The notes below the pieces were generated by a model. It was not told the DNA's origin and did not search any database. It saw only the letters and a list, made by a program, of their open reading frames with translations. From a virus, in IMG/VR virus record IMGVR_UViG_3300032238_000077, positions 1 to 33,128 of that record: a stretch of 33,128 nucleotides of DNA, one strand, 5' to 3'. Numbering within the stretch: position 1 is the first letter of the stretch; every line of letters begins with the position of its first letter. Shown here piece after piece: positions 1 to 8,223 of the stretch. Position numbers and translations under genes: made by a program.

Positions 1-123
1 CGCAGATTCAAGACTGCAAGTAAGATTCTACAAACGACCAGTACAGCAAGAAGCTGAAACATTAGAAGCTGGCAGACCAATATACAAAGAATTTGATTTT
101 GTACATATTTGTGTAGCTGGTGA
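1..123. repeat. Terminal direct repeat, left copy
   Basis: Bases 1-123 are identical to 33006-33128. The reading frame of the gene cut at the right edge continues exactly into the frame at the left edge, so the window is a closed circle linearised inside that gene. The overlap probably comes from assembly of a circular or circularly permuted genome. A true 123-bp terminal redundancy is less likely because it lies inside a coding region. Confidence 0.95.
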
Positions 124-619
124 CACCCTAACCGAAATTGATACTTATGTGCAAAATAACCACAAGTTAAGATTCCCGATTCAATGGGCTAATTATCAAA
201 ATAGAGAAGGCGCAAATGATCAACAAGTAATTGGAACACCTGTAGCAGAATGGCCTTTAGTATCTAAATCTCAGGCTGAAGAACTGCGAGCAATGAAGTT
301 TTACACAGTAGAATCCATTGCTGGAGCTTCTGATCAACAACTTCAACGTATGGGTATGGCTGCTGGTATGTCGCCCTATGCGTTTAGGGATAAAGCAAAA
401 TCTTACTTAAATTTAGCTCAAGATTCGGCAGAAACCGATAAAAGAGCGCAAGAAATTAATAATTTGAAGGAAGAACTTGCCAAAAAGGATGAGGAAAATG
501 CTAAAATAAAGGCAGAAACAGATGCGAAGCTCGCCTTAATGCAAGAACAAATGGCAGCTATACTTGCTACTGTTGGAAAACCTAATCGAAAAAAGACGGT
601 AGCCACAGAGGAAGCATAA
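2..619 (+). CDS. Virion-associated coiled-coil protein, 3' part of the gene that wraps round the ends
   Basis: This is the C-terminal part of a gene whose start is at 32980. The joined product is 214 residues. The visible part holds a globular region with aromatic residues and then, from about residue 140 of the joined protein, a Lys/Glu/Ala-rich coiled coil (repeats of the EINNLKEELAKKDEEN kind), ending in a basic then acidic tail (KPNRKKTVATEEA). An internal ATG at 149 is in frame but not the real start, because the frame is open to base 2 and continues from the other end. It sits between the capsid/decoration genes and the adaptor gene, which suggests a head or head-tail junction protein. 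I do not recognise a named family. Confidence 0.85.
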   Translation, partial: ADSRLQVRFYKRPVQQEAETLEAGRPIYKEFDFVHICVAGDTLTEIDTYVQNNHKLRFPIQWANYQNREGANDQQVIGTPVAEWPLVSKSQAEELRAMKFYTVESIAGASDQQLQRMGMAAGMSPYAFRDKAKSYLNLAQDSAETDKRAQEINNLKEELAKKDEENAKIKAETDAKLALMQEQMAAILATVGKPNRKKTVATEEA

Positions 620-620
620 T

Positions 621-1526
621 ATGTCAAGCAATCTACTCCAATTAGTCCAGCAAGTAACTGCTGAACTTAATCTAGCCGTACCAACGTATGTTATCGGTAA
701 TCCAAGTCAGGACGTGCAACAAGTCTTGGCTTTAATGAATCGTGCTGGTTACGACTTGATTAAGGAGTATGATTGGCAAGCATTAGAGTTAGAGTATCGC
801 TTCTATACACAATATGTAACAACAACTTGCGATACAGTACAAAACACTCAGACATTAATTAACATTCCTAGTACGGCAGGTCTTGATAGCACTTACTCTA
901 TTGTAGGTGGAGCAATACCCCAAGATACTTATGTTGATACTGTTCTGAGTGCAACTTCTTTAACAACGACACAAAAGTCGTCATCAACAACTGTAGGCGG
1001 TTCGGTAACATTTAGTAAGACTATATACCCCTTACCATCTGACTACGAGACCATTACAGACAATACTCATTGGGACAAAACTAAGCATTGGCAAATGTTA
1101 GGCCCTGTTGACGCTCAACAATGGCAATGGTTAAAGTCGGGTTATATATCTACTGGCCCACGAGTACGTTGGAGAATATTAGGCAATACATTCCAAATAT
1201 GGCCTCCATACAATACACAAGAGTATTTAGGCTTTGAGTACAGATCAAAAGGATTTGTCAGAAGTGCAGCCAACGCTGTTTTAAATAGCTTTCAAGCTGA
1301 TACAGATACAACGGTATTAGATGACACTATCATGGTCTTGGCTACTAAACTCAAATACTTCCAAATCAAGTCTTTTGATACAACAGCTTTACAACAAGAC
1401 TATATGCGTTATTTAAACATCGCTAAGGCTAACGATAAAGGTTCTGCTACATTGTCATTTGCTCCTCAACCTAGTGCTGTACTTATCGGTTGGGCTAACA
1501 TACCTGATACTGGCTATGGGTCTTAA
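621..1526 (+). CDS. Head-to-tail adaptor-like virion protein
   Basis: This 301-residue protein resembles the adaptor/connector proteins common in P22-like and related podophages. It has a helical N-terminus (LLQLVQQVTAELNL), a conserved-looking EYDWQALELEYRF segment near residues 50-62, a mid part ending in WDKTKHWQMLGPVDAQQWQW, and a C-terminal helical bundle (LDDTIMVLATKLKYFQIKSFD). It follows the previous stop by one base and precedes the large tail protein by two, so it is part of one head-tail operon. Function is inferred from family resemblance and position. Confidence 0.65.
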   Translation: MSSNLLQLVQQVTAELNLAVPTYVIGNPSQDVQQVLALMNRAGYDLIKEYDWQALELEYRFYTQYVTTTCDTVQNTQTLINIPSTAGLDSTYSIVGGAIPQDTYVDTVLSATSLTTTQKSSSTTVGGSVTFSKTIYPLPSDYETITDNTHWDKTKHWQMLGPVDAQQWQWLKSGYISTGPRVRWRILGNTFQIWPPYNTQEYLGFEYRSKGFVRSAANAVLNSFQADTDTTVLDDTIMVLATKLKYFQIKSFDTTALQQDYMRYLNIAKANDKGSATLSFAPQPSAVLIGWANIPDTGYGS

Positions 1527-1528
1527 TC

Positions 1529-3298
1529 ATGGCACAAGCCCAGCGTAGAACAGCAGCCACTACCTCAATGGCAGCCCCAATTGGGGGTTGGAACAATCGG
1601 GATTCATTGGCAGAAATGCCACCTTTAGACGCTGTAACATTAAATAACTTTTGGCCTACACCTACAGACGTACAACTTCGTAAGGGATGGACAAAGGCTT
1701 GTACAGGAATAACAGGTCAAGTTTATAGCTTGATGAATTACCCAACAAGCTCAGGTTATACCTTGTTTGCATTTGCTGGTGACAAAATTTATGATGCAAG
1801 TGGAACAACTGCAACAGTAGTATTTAGCGGACTTAGCAATGCCAAGTGGGAATTTGTTAATATATCTACATCAGGCGGTGATTTCATTATTGCTTGCAAC
1901 GGTGTAGACCCTGTTCTTATCTATGATGGCTCGTTTTGGTCATACATGGCTACCACGTCTACAGCTCAGACAATATCTAGTATTACTAGGGGTGGTGCAG
2001 GTAACTTAACTGCTACCCTAACAACTGCTGCGCCTCATGGATTAATTACAGGCAATCGGGTATCTATATCAGGGGCAACACCAACTCAATTTAACGGTAT
2101 TTATAGGATTACAGTAACAGGTGCGTCTACCTTTACTTACACGATGGCAACTGCCCCAAGTGGTGATGCTACCGTCATGGGAACATATACGGTTAACGGT
2201 ATAACTGGCGTAAATAGTAACACATTTGTTAACGTCAACTTATTTAAAAATAGATTGTATTTCTGTAAAAAGAATAGTTTAAGTTTTTGGTATTTAGATG
2301 TAACAGCTATATCAGGAGTAGCTACAGAGTTTGCTTTAGGTGCTTTCTACCGTAATGGCGGTTACTTACAAGCAATGGGTACATGGACGCTTGATGCTGG
2401 TTACGGTGTGGATGACTTTGCCATATTTGTCAGCTCGATGGGTGAGATCATTGTTTATCAGGGTACAAACCCTAACGATCCGACTAATTGGGCTATGAAG
2501 GGCTTATGGCAGATGGGTCAAACCTTTAGCCGTAGATGCTTCTTTAAATGGGGCGGAGATATACTGTTATTGACTCAGGATGGACTTGTTCCTTTGACTG
2601 CTGCGCTTCAATCAACTCGATTAGACCCTAGAATTAACTTAACCGACAAAATATTCTACGCAGTTTCCTTAGCGTGTAGTGAATTTGGTAATAATTTTGG
2701 CTGGCAAATTAACTTTTTAGCTGAAGCTAATATGTTGATATTAAATATACCTACGAATGACGGTATAGAACAGTATGTAATGAACACCATTAATAAATCA
2801 TGGGCGAGATTCACTAATATTCAAGCTAATTGCTTTGAGGTTGCAGGCGATACCAAGATGTACTTTGGTGGTAACGGTTATGTTGGGTTATTTTATACAG
2901 GATATTCTGACGATAACGCAAACATTATTGGAAACGCACAACAAGCGTATAACTACTTTAACACTAGAGGTCAGTTAAAGCGGTTTACATTAGTTCGCCC
3001 TATATTCCAAACAGATCGTGGTATGCCTACGGTACTCTGTGGCATTTCTACCGACTTTGATACCATTCCCTTAGTTAATCAATTAGCGTTCAACCCAGCC
3101 ACTATTAATACAGGTGTGTGGGATACCGCTAAATGGGATCAGAATACTTGGGGTGGTGGTTTAGTTGTTACTAAATACTGGCAGGGTGTAACAGGACTCG
3201 GATTCTCAGCATCAATTAACCTTAACGTGGCATCGCAAAACATTGATTTTCGTTGGGCTTCTAGCGACTATGTGATGGAAAATGGGGGAGTTCTTTGA
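1529..3298 (+). CDS. Tail/head-closure structural protein (P22 gp10-like position)
   Basis: This 589-residue protein is rich in beta strand, with many Gly/Thr/Ser and aromatic residues and no signal peptide. The N-terminus (APIGGWNNRDSLAEMPPLDAV) and the repeated short beta segments (YTLFAFAGDKIYDASG; FIIACNGVDPVLIYDG) are typical of large podovirus structural proteins next to the adaptor gene, often called tail or stabilisation proteins. It contains one inserted-looking module near residues 150-225 (ITRGGAGNLTATLTTAAPHGL and following), a small beta domain seen in many phage structural proteins. Its last base pairs overlap the next gene's TTG start. Role by analogy: part of the tail hub below the portal. 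Confidence 0.65.
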   Translation: MAQAQRRTAATTSMAAPIGGWNNRDSLAEMPPLDAVTLNNFWPTPTDVQLRKGWTKACTGITGQVYSLMNYPTSSGYTLFAFAGDKIYDASGTTATVVFSGLSNAKWEFVNISTSGGDFIIACNGVDPVLIYDGSFWSYMATTSTAQTISSITRGGAGNLTATLTTAAPHGLITGNRVSISGATPTQFNGIYRITVTGASTFTYTMATAPSGDATVMGTYTVNGITGVNSNTFVNVNLFKNRLYFCKKNSLSFWYLDVTAISGVATEFALGAFYRNGGYLQAMGTWTLDAGYGVDDFAIFVSSMGEIIVYQGTNPNDPTNWAMKGLWQMGQTFSRRCFFKWGGDILLLTQDGLVPLTAALQSTRLDPRINLTDKIFYAVSLACSEFGNNFGWQINFLAEANMLILNIPTNDGIEQYVMNTINKSWARFTNIQANCFEVAGDTKMYFGGNGYVGLFYTGYSDDNANIIGNAQQAYNYFNTRGQLKRFTLVRPIFQTDRGMPTVLCGISTDFDTIPLVNQLAFNPATINTGVWDTAKWDQNTWGGGLVVTKYWQGVTGLGFSASINLNVASQNIDFRWASSDYVMENGGVL

Positions 3299-3735
3299 GG
3301 AGAGTTACTACTGAAAATCAGAAGTATTTGGGGGATTGGTTAGTAAGAATAATGAATCACCCCTTACCTCATGAGACAGTATGTATCGGTCAAGAGATAG
3401 ATGGAGAAATAGCAGCAGTCGTTGGTTTTAACAATTTTATGCCAAATGCGTGTCAGATTCATATTGGTGCTACAGACAGTAACTGGATAAGTAAAGATTT
3501 ATTATGGGCTACGTTTGATTACCCCTTTAATAAATTAAATCTTGGGGTTATAATAGGTCAAGTATGCGCTAATAACGCAGACGCACTAAGGTTAAACCGA
3601 CACTTAGGCTTTAAGATTGTAGCTGAAATACCCGATGCTCATATGGATGGGGATTTGGTAATTATGACTATGAGGAAAGAAGATTGTCGGTTTTTAGACA
3701 TCCAATGTCCTCTAAGAAAGTTTAAAGGAGAATGA
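3295..3735 (+). CDS. GNAT-family N-acetyltransferase-like protein, TTG start
   Basis: This 146-residue protein has the layout of small phage GNAT proteins: a central strand pair (IAAVVGFNNF), the segment GVIIGQVCANNADALRLNRHLGFKIVAEIP, which matches the C-terminal GNAT pattern of a conserved Asn, a helix and G-F, and a final strand. It starts with TTG at 3295, overlapping the TGA stop of the tail gene (TTGA). A GGGGAG ribosome-binding site lies just upstream at about 3286-3291, and no ATG fits. The gene sits among virion genes, as GNAT genes do in other podophages. The substrate is unknown. Confidence 0.75.
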   Translation: MRRVTTENQKYLGDWLVRIMNHPLPHETVCIGQEIDGEIAAVVGFNNFMPNACQIHIGATDSNWISKDLLWATFDYPFNKLNLGVIIGQVCANNADALRLNRHLGFKIVAEIPDAHMDGDLVIMTMRKEDCRFLDIQCPLRKFKGE

Positions 3736-3736
3736 T

Positions 3737-4783
3737 ATGGGTGGTGGTGGATTTTTAGGATTAGGGCCTGCTGCTAGTGCGCCTCCTCCTCCTGACTATA
3801 AGGCGGCAGCACAAGAAACAGCACAAGGAAACTTAGACGCTGCAAGGGCTGCGACTGCTGCTAATCGTGTTAATCAAGTAACCCCTTACGGAAACTTAGA
3901 TTATTCTATTACAGGTCAAGACTCATACGGTAATCCAACATGGACTGCTAATACTTCTCTTTCAGGCATCGGTCAACAACTATTAGATACCCAAAATCAA
4001 ACTAGTTTGGGCTTAGGTAGCACAATTAATGCCCAACTTGGTCAAGTACAAAACACAATGGGTCAGGGATTTAACCCTAATTTACCGTCAACTGGATATA
4101 ACGCAGGCCAATCGTACCAAGACGCTGCAATGCAACGCTTACAGCCTCAATTACAACAAAGTCGTGAGGCATTAAACAACCAGTTAGCTAATTCGGGAAT
4201 TCCTGTAGGCTCTGAGGCTTATATGAGAGCGCAGATGAGTCAAGCTCAGAAAGAAAATGACTTATTGGCAGCTAATACAACGCAAGGACTTAATGCTGGT
4301 TTACAAGCAAATCAACAAGCATTTGGTCAAGAACTTACAAAATACAATATTCCTTTAAATACATTAAGTGCATTGCGTACAGGCGCACAGGTACAGAATC
4401 CTACATTTGTAAACTCTGCACAACAAGCAACTACTTCAGGTGCTGATACTTTAGGTGCTGCTCAGATGGGTTACAACGCTCAGATGGGCGACTTTAACTC
4501 TAAGGTGGCACAACAAGCTAACTTTAATGCTGGCTTGATGGGTCTTGGTGGTGCAGCAATGATGTCTGACATCCGCACCAAAGAAAACATTAAACCGATT
4601 GGCTGGTTACCCAACGGATTACCTGTCTATGAATACGAATATAAGCCCGAATGGAAGGCTGAAGCTGGTCATGGCAAGTTTATTGGTGTCATGGCTCATG
4701 AAGTTGAAGAAGTCCAACCTGAAGCTGTTATATATAGAGCTGACGGATACAAAATGGTTAATTATGGAGTGTTAAATGGTTAA
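3737..4783 (+). CDS. Internal/tail virion protein with C-terminal S74-type intramolecular chaperone
   Basis: This 348-residue protein begins with a glycine-rich leader (GGGGFLGLG) and a proline run. It continues with about 200 residues rich in Gln/Asn/Ala and coiled-coil-like, and ends with the S74 (endosialidase-type) chaperone signature: SDIRTKENIKPI near residue 277, then YEYEYKPEW and IGVMAHEVEEVQPEAV. S74 domains trimerise fibres and cut themselves off at the conserved Ser (here probably in MMSDIRTKEN). The rest does not look like a fibre; it resembles the Gln-rich ejection-type proteins that follow. The S74 call is firm; the role of the N-terminal part is inferred from context. Confidence 0.75.
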   Translation: MGGGGFLGLGPAASAPPPPDYKAAAQETAQGNLDAARAATAANRVNQVTPYGNLDYSITGQDSYGNPTWTANTSLSGIGQQLLDTQNQTSLGLGSTINAQLGQVQNTMGQGFNPNLPSTGYNAGQSYQDAAMQRLQPQLQQSREALNNQLANSGIPVGSEAYMRAQMSQAQKENDLLAANTTQGLNAGLQANQQAFGQELTKYNIPLNTLSALRTGAQVQNPTFVNSAQQATTSGADTLGAAQMGYNAQMGDFNSKVAQQANFNAGLMGLGGAAMMSDIRTKENIKPIGWLPNGLPVYEYEYKPEWKAEAGHGKFIGVMAHEVEEVQPEAVIYRADGYKMVNYGVLNG

Positions 4784-5147
4784 TCCCTACACATCAATGT
4801 ATATGCCCAACGGTTTTCAACAAGATCAACAGGGTTTAATGCCAACATTTCAGAATATTGGTCAGCAACAAGCTAATCAAAACGCTGCATTGCAGGAACA
4901 AGCCCAGCAAGTACAGCAGGCTGGTATTACGCAAAAAGGCAAGCAATTAGGTGGTGATGCAAGCCAAGTAGCTATGGCACAAGCACTTAGAAATCAAAAT
5001 GGTGTTACACCCATGCAAAATGCTCAAGCGTACATGAATTCTAAATACAATCGTGATCCTTTACAGCCTGATTATGGTCAAGGAGCTAATGCTGCTCAAC
5101 AATATTACGGTGCTGATTACAATCCTAACGCTGGATGGAGTTCCTAA
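4776..5147 (+). CDS. Gln/Asn-rich putative internal virion protein
   Basis: This 123-residue protein is dominated by Gln, Asn, Ala and Tyr. It overlaps the preceding S74-protein gene by 8 bases and ends in a TAATG overlap with the next gene, so the three are translationally coupled. No catalytic motif is seen. Low-complexity Gln-rich proteins at this place between tail and fibre genes are often ejected with the DNA in short-tailed phages. The assignment rests on context alone. Confidence 0.6.
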   Translation: MVNPYTSMYMPNGFQQDQQGLMPTFQNIGQQQANQNAALQEQAQQVQQAGITQKGKQLGGDASQVAMAQALRNQNGVTPMQNAQAYMNSKYNRDPLQPDYGQGANAAQQYYGADYNPNAGWSS

Positions 5148-6445
5148 TGGCTGATCAATACGGTAATTTATCTCCTGAAGAATATCAACAACAACAACAG
5201 ATTAATCGCCAACAAAAAATGGCGCAAATGTTATTGCAAAACACTCAGCAACCACAAGGTCAAATGGTTAGTGGTCGTTTTGTAGCCCCTAGTTTCTTTC
5301 AAAACATACTTCCTTTGGTAAATATGTATCAAGGGCAAAGATTAGCAGAACAGGCTGACACAAAAGCTGCTTCATTAGCTGAGGCAATTCGTGGCAGAAA
5401 TGCAACAGAAATACAAGATATTGCTCAGACATTACAAGGTACATCAAATTATAAGCCTGCTGTTATGCCACAGATTTCACGAGATGAATATGGTCAAATG
5501 ATGCCTGCTGTTGAACAACAAGTCGGTCAAGCACCTGACAAACAAGCAGCATTAATGAAAGCATTAAAATCATCAAATCCAATGGCTCAAAATATTGCCA
5601 ATACATTATTGACGCAACAATTAACGCCTAAGATTCATACGGTTGCTCCAGGCGGTGCTTTAATTCAAGAAACTTCTGACGGAGTTAAATCTTTATTTAC
5701 AAATCCTAAAGAAGAAATTGCTTCAGAAGCTCAAAAAAATTATAAATTAGCTGTAAAAGAAGGATTCCCTGGCTCTTTTATGGACTTTCAAAGAATTGAA
5801 GCAAATCTTAAAGCTCCAAGAATAAGTGTAAATTCTGGTTCAAATAGTGGAATGTCTTTATCAGGCGGTCAAGGAAACTTTGATAAAAAAGGTAACTTTA
5901 TAGCCCCAACAGGCGCAATATTTACTCCAACTGAAATTAGAAAAGATAGAGAAGAAGTAGGTTCATTAATTAACGCTTTACAAAGCATTAATAAAATTAG
6001 TAAAGAAGATATTAAAGCGTCCGATACAATTTTAGGTAATGTAACTGAAGGTGGAATTAAAGGTTATATTGCTAAACAAGCAGGTTTAGGTAATGTTGTT
6101 GCTGCACAAAACAAGATTAATGCTGCTGGAGTTATGCAAATTCTTAATAACTTACCTCCTGGTCCTGCTTCTGATAAAGATATTGCAATGGCTAGAAGTT
6201 CGTTTCCAGGCTACGGAAATGCTCAAGCACTTCAATCTTGGATAGACAATACTAATAGTATGTTGACGCAAAAAGTTGGTAATTACGAGCAAAAATATGG
6301 AAGCATGAATTGGTATGGTAATGCTAACCCTATGCAATCTAATGCACCTAAATTAAGTCCGCAAGATACAGAAGCACTTGCTTGGGCTAATTCAAACCCT
6401 AAAGACCCTCGTTCTGCTGACATTAAGAAAAGGTTAGGACAATAA
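5147..6445 (+). CDS. Putative ejection/internal virion protein
   Basis: The start is placed at ATG 5147 (MADQYGNLSPEEYQQ), which overlaps the previous TAA as TAATG and has GGAG seven bases upstream. An in-frame ATG at 5135 adds four residues but lies inside the previous gene. The 432-residue product has a Gln-rich N-terminus, a long helical middle and a conserved-looking C-terminal part (LPPGPASDKDIAMARSSFPG near residue 340). That segment resembles one in phage DNA-ejection proteins. No enzyme motif is visible. It follows two other Gln-rich proteins and precedes another large Ala/Gly-rich one. Confidence 0.65.
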   Translation: MADQYGNLSPEEYQQQQQINRQQKMAQMLLQNTQQPQGQMVSGRFVAPSFFQNILPLVNMYQGQRLAEQADTKAASLAEAIRGRNATEIQDIAQTLQGTSNYKPAVMPQISRDEYGQMMPAVEQQVGQAPDKQAALMKALKSSNPMAQNIANTLLTQQLTPKIHTVAPGGALIQETSDGVKSLFTNPKEEIASEAQKNYKLAVKEGFPGSFMDFQRIEANLKAPRISVNSGSNSGMSLSGGQGNFDKKGNFIAPTGAIFTPTEIRKDREEVGSLINALQSINKISKEDIKASDTILGNVTEGGIKGYIAKQAGLGNVVAAQNKINAAGVMQILNNLPPGPASDKDIAMARSSFPGYGNAQALQSWIDNTNSMLTQKVGNYEQKYGSMNWYGNANPMQSNAPKLSPQDTEALAWANSNPKDPRSADIKKRLGQ

Positions 6446-6446
6446 A

Positions 6447-7991
6447 ATGGCTTTTGATCCTGATAAATATTTGCAAACACCATCAACATTTGATCCTGAT
6501 GCGTATTTAGGTCAGACTACATCACAAGCACCTGTTCAAGCTCCACCAAAAGCCACAGTATCTCTTGGTAATTTTGAATTACCTAAAACAAATAGTCCTG
6601 CTTTAGCTACATTAGGTGGTGTACCTTTAATGAGTGGTGCAGGTGAATTATACAAAGGTGTTGGTGCATTAACTCAGTTAGCTTTTCCTGAAACTGGTTC
6701 ACAGATGGTTCAGCAAGGTCAAAACTTAGTTTCTAAAATGAAAGAAATTGAGCCTATTAGTGCTACTGCTGGTCAGATAGGGTCTTATTTAATTCCTGGC
6801 ACAGCGGCAGCTAAAGTATTAAGGGCTGCATTACCTGCAAATTTAGCAGGTCGTGTTGGTGCTGAGGCTATTGCAGGTGGAACATTAGGTTATGGAATGA
6901 CACCAGGTTCACAAGAAGAAAGACTTAAAGAAGGTGCTATTAACGCAGGTGTTGGTGGATTTTTACCAGCAGCAGGTGCAGCAATTAAAGCTGGTTTACC
7001 TGAAATGTTAGGCGCAACAACAGGCGCAGGTTCTGAGTCTATTAAACAAGCATATAGAGCAGGTAAAGAAGGTTTTGATACAGGCAAAATGTTTGCTGAT
7101 AACTTACGTAAAAGAGTTGCTCAATCTGATGTATTAGATAACGTATCTTCCAACTTAACCAAAATGGGTCAAGATTTATCTTCTGCCTATCGTGGTGGCA
7201 TGGTAAATATTAAAAACGATAAGTCTGTATTAGACCTTACTCCTATTCAACAAACACTTAAAGATGTAAATGATGCGTTTAAGTTTAAAGGTCAAAGCAA
7301 AAATGCTTTAGCTTCTGAGAAAATAGATGAAGCAAACAAAGCTATTACTAAATGGAATAAATTAAACCCTGCTGAATACCATACTCCTGAAGGTTTAGAT
7401 GCCTTAAAACAACAAATTGGTGGAATCTTAGAAGATATTGATTTTAAAAATACGGCTGCAAGAAAAGCTGTTGGCGATATTTATTCATCTATTAAGACCA
7501 CAATTAATAAACAAGCTCCTGAATACTCTAAAGTAATGAAAGATTATCACGAGGGATTAGACACCATTAATGAAATTAAACGCACATTTAGTCAAACTGG
7601 CAAAGCTGCTACCGATACACAATTACGTAAATTACAGTCTTTAACTCGTAATAATGTAAGCACTAATTATGGTAGCCGTTTAGATCAAATGAAAACTTTG
7701 GAACAACAAGGTGGTAATGAAGTAATGCCTGCACTTGCTGGACAGGCTTTAAATTCTGCAATGCCAAGAGGTTTATCTAGTCGATTAGGTGGCATGGGAT
7801 ATATTGGTGGCGCAGCTTTAACTAACCCAATGCTTGCTCCTGCCGCTTTAATGGCATCTCCTCGTTTAATGGGTGAAGCTGCATATTACACAGGTAAATC
7901 TTCAGGATTAATGCCTCCATCTAAAAATGCTCAAGATTTAGCAAGAGCATTGATGCTAAAACAAACAACGCAAGGAGTTAATAATGAGTAG
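6447..7991 (+). CDS. Large Ala/Gly-rich internal virion (DNA ejection) protein
   Basis: This 514-residue protein begins with a short tandem repeat (FDPDKYL, FDPDAYL). Residues about 45-190 are a hydrophobic Gly/Ala-rich stretch (VPLMSGAGELYKGVGALTQLAFPETG; IAGGTLGYG), which in ejection proteins is thought to contact or cross the cell envelope. The middle is helical and charged (res. 200-400), and a second hydrophobic Pro/Met-rich part closes the protein. No lytic transglycosylase motif is visible. It lies one base after the previous gene and overlaps the next by 8 bases. The role is inferred from composition and position. Confidence 0.6.
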   Translation: MAFDPDKYLQTPSTFDPDAYLGQTTSQAPVQAPPKATVSLGNFELPKTNSPALATLGGVPLMSGAGELYKGVGALTQLAFPETGSQMVQQGQNLVSKMKEIEPISATAGQIGSYLIPGTAAAKVLRAALPANLAGRVGAEAIAGGTLGYGMTPGSQEERLKEGAINAGVGGFLPAAGAAIKAGLPEMLGATTGAGSESIKQAYRAGKEGFDTGKMFADNLRKRVAQSDVLDNVSSNLTKMGQDLSSAYRGGMVNIKNDKSVLDLTPIQQTLKDVNDAFKFKGQSKNALASEKIDEANKAITKWNKLNPAEYHTPEGLDALKQQIGGILEDIDFKNTAARKAVGDIYSSIKTTINKQAPEYSKVMKDYHEGLDTINEIKRTFSQTGKAATDTQLRKLQSLTRNNVSTNYGSRLDQMKTLEQQGGNEVMPALAGQALNSAMPRGLSSRLGGMGYIGGAALTNPMLAPAALMASPRLMGEAAYYTGKSSGLMPPSKNAQDLARALMLKQTTQGVNNE

Positions 7992-8223
7992 AAACGGATC
8001 AGGTACATTCAATCTTGTAGCAGGCAATCCAGTAGTCACAGGTACTACGATAAGTTCTACATGGGCTAATACGACACTTTCTGACATTGCTAACGGGCTA
8101 ACTCAATCTGTTTCTGCTGACGGACAGACACCAATTACAGGCACTCTACAAATGGGTGGTAATAACATTGCTAACGCAGGCACAATAACAGCAACAACAG
8201 GAATCTTCGGGGGGACTTACTAA
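7984..8223 (+). CDS. Small tail-fibre module protein
   Basis: This 79-residue protein (MSRNGSGTFNLVAGNPVVTG and on) matches an N-terminal module commonly fused to phage tail fibres: NPVVTGTTISSTWANTTLSDI, then ITGTLQMGGNNI. Here it is a separate ORF, ending with GGTY, and its stop overlaps the ATG of the next fibre gene (TAATG). It may be a stand-alone adaptor joining the fibre to the tail, or a remnant of a once fused fibre. The 76-residue ORF at 28270 has a similar length and ending (GGTF). Confidence 0.65.
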   Translation: MSRNGSGTFNLVAGNPVVTGTTISSTWANTTLSDIANGLTQSVSADGQTPITGTLQMGGNNIANAGTITATTGIFGGTY

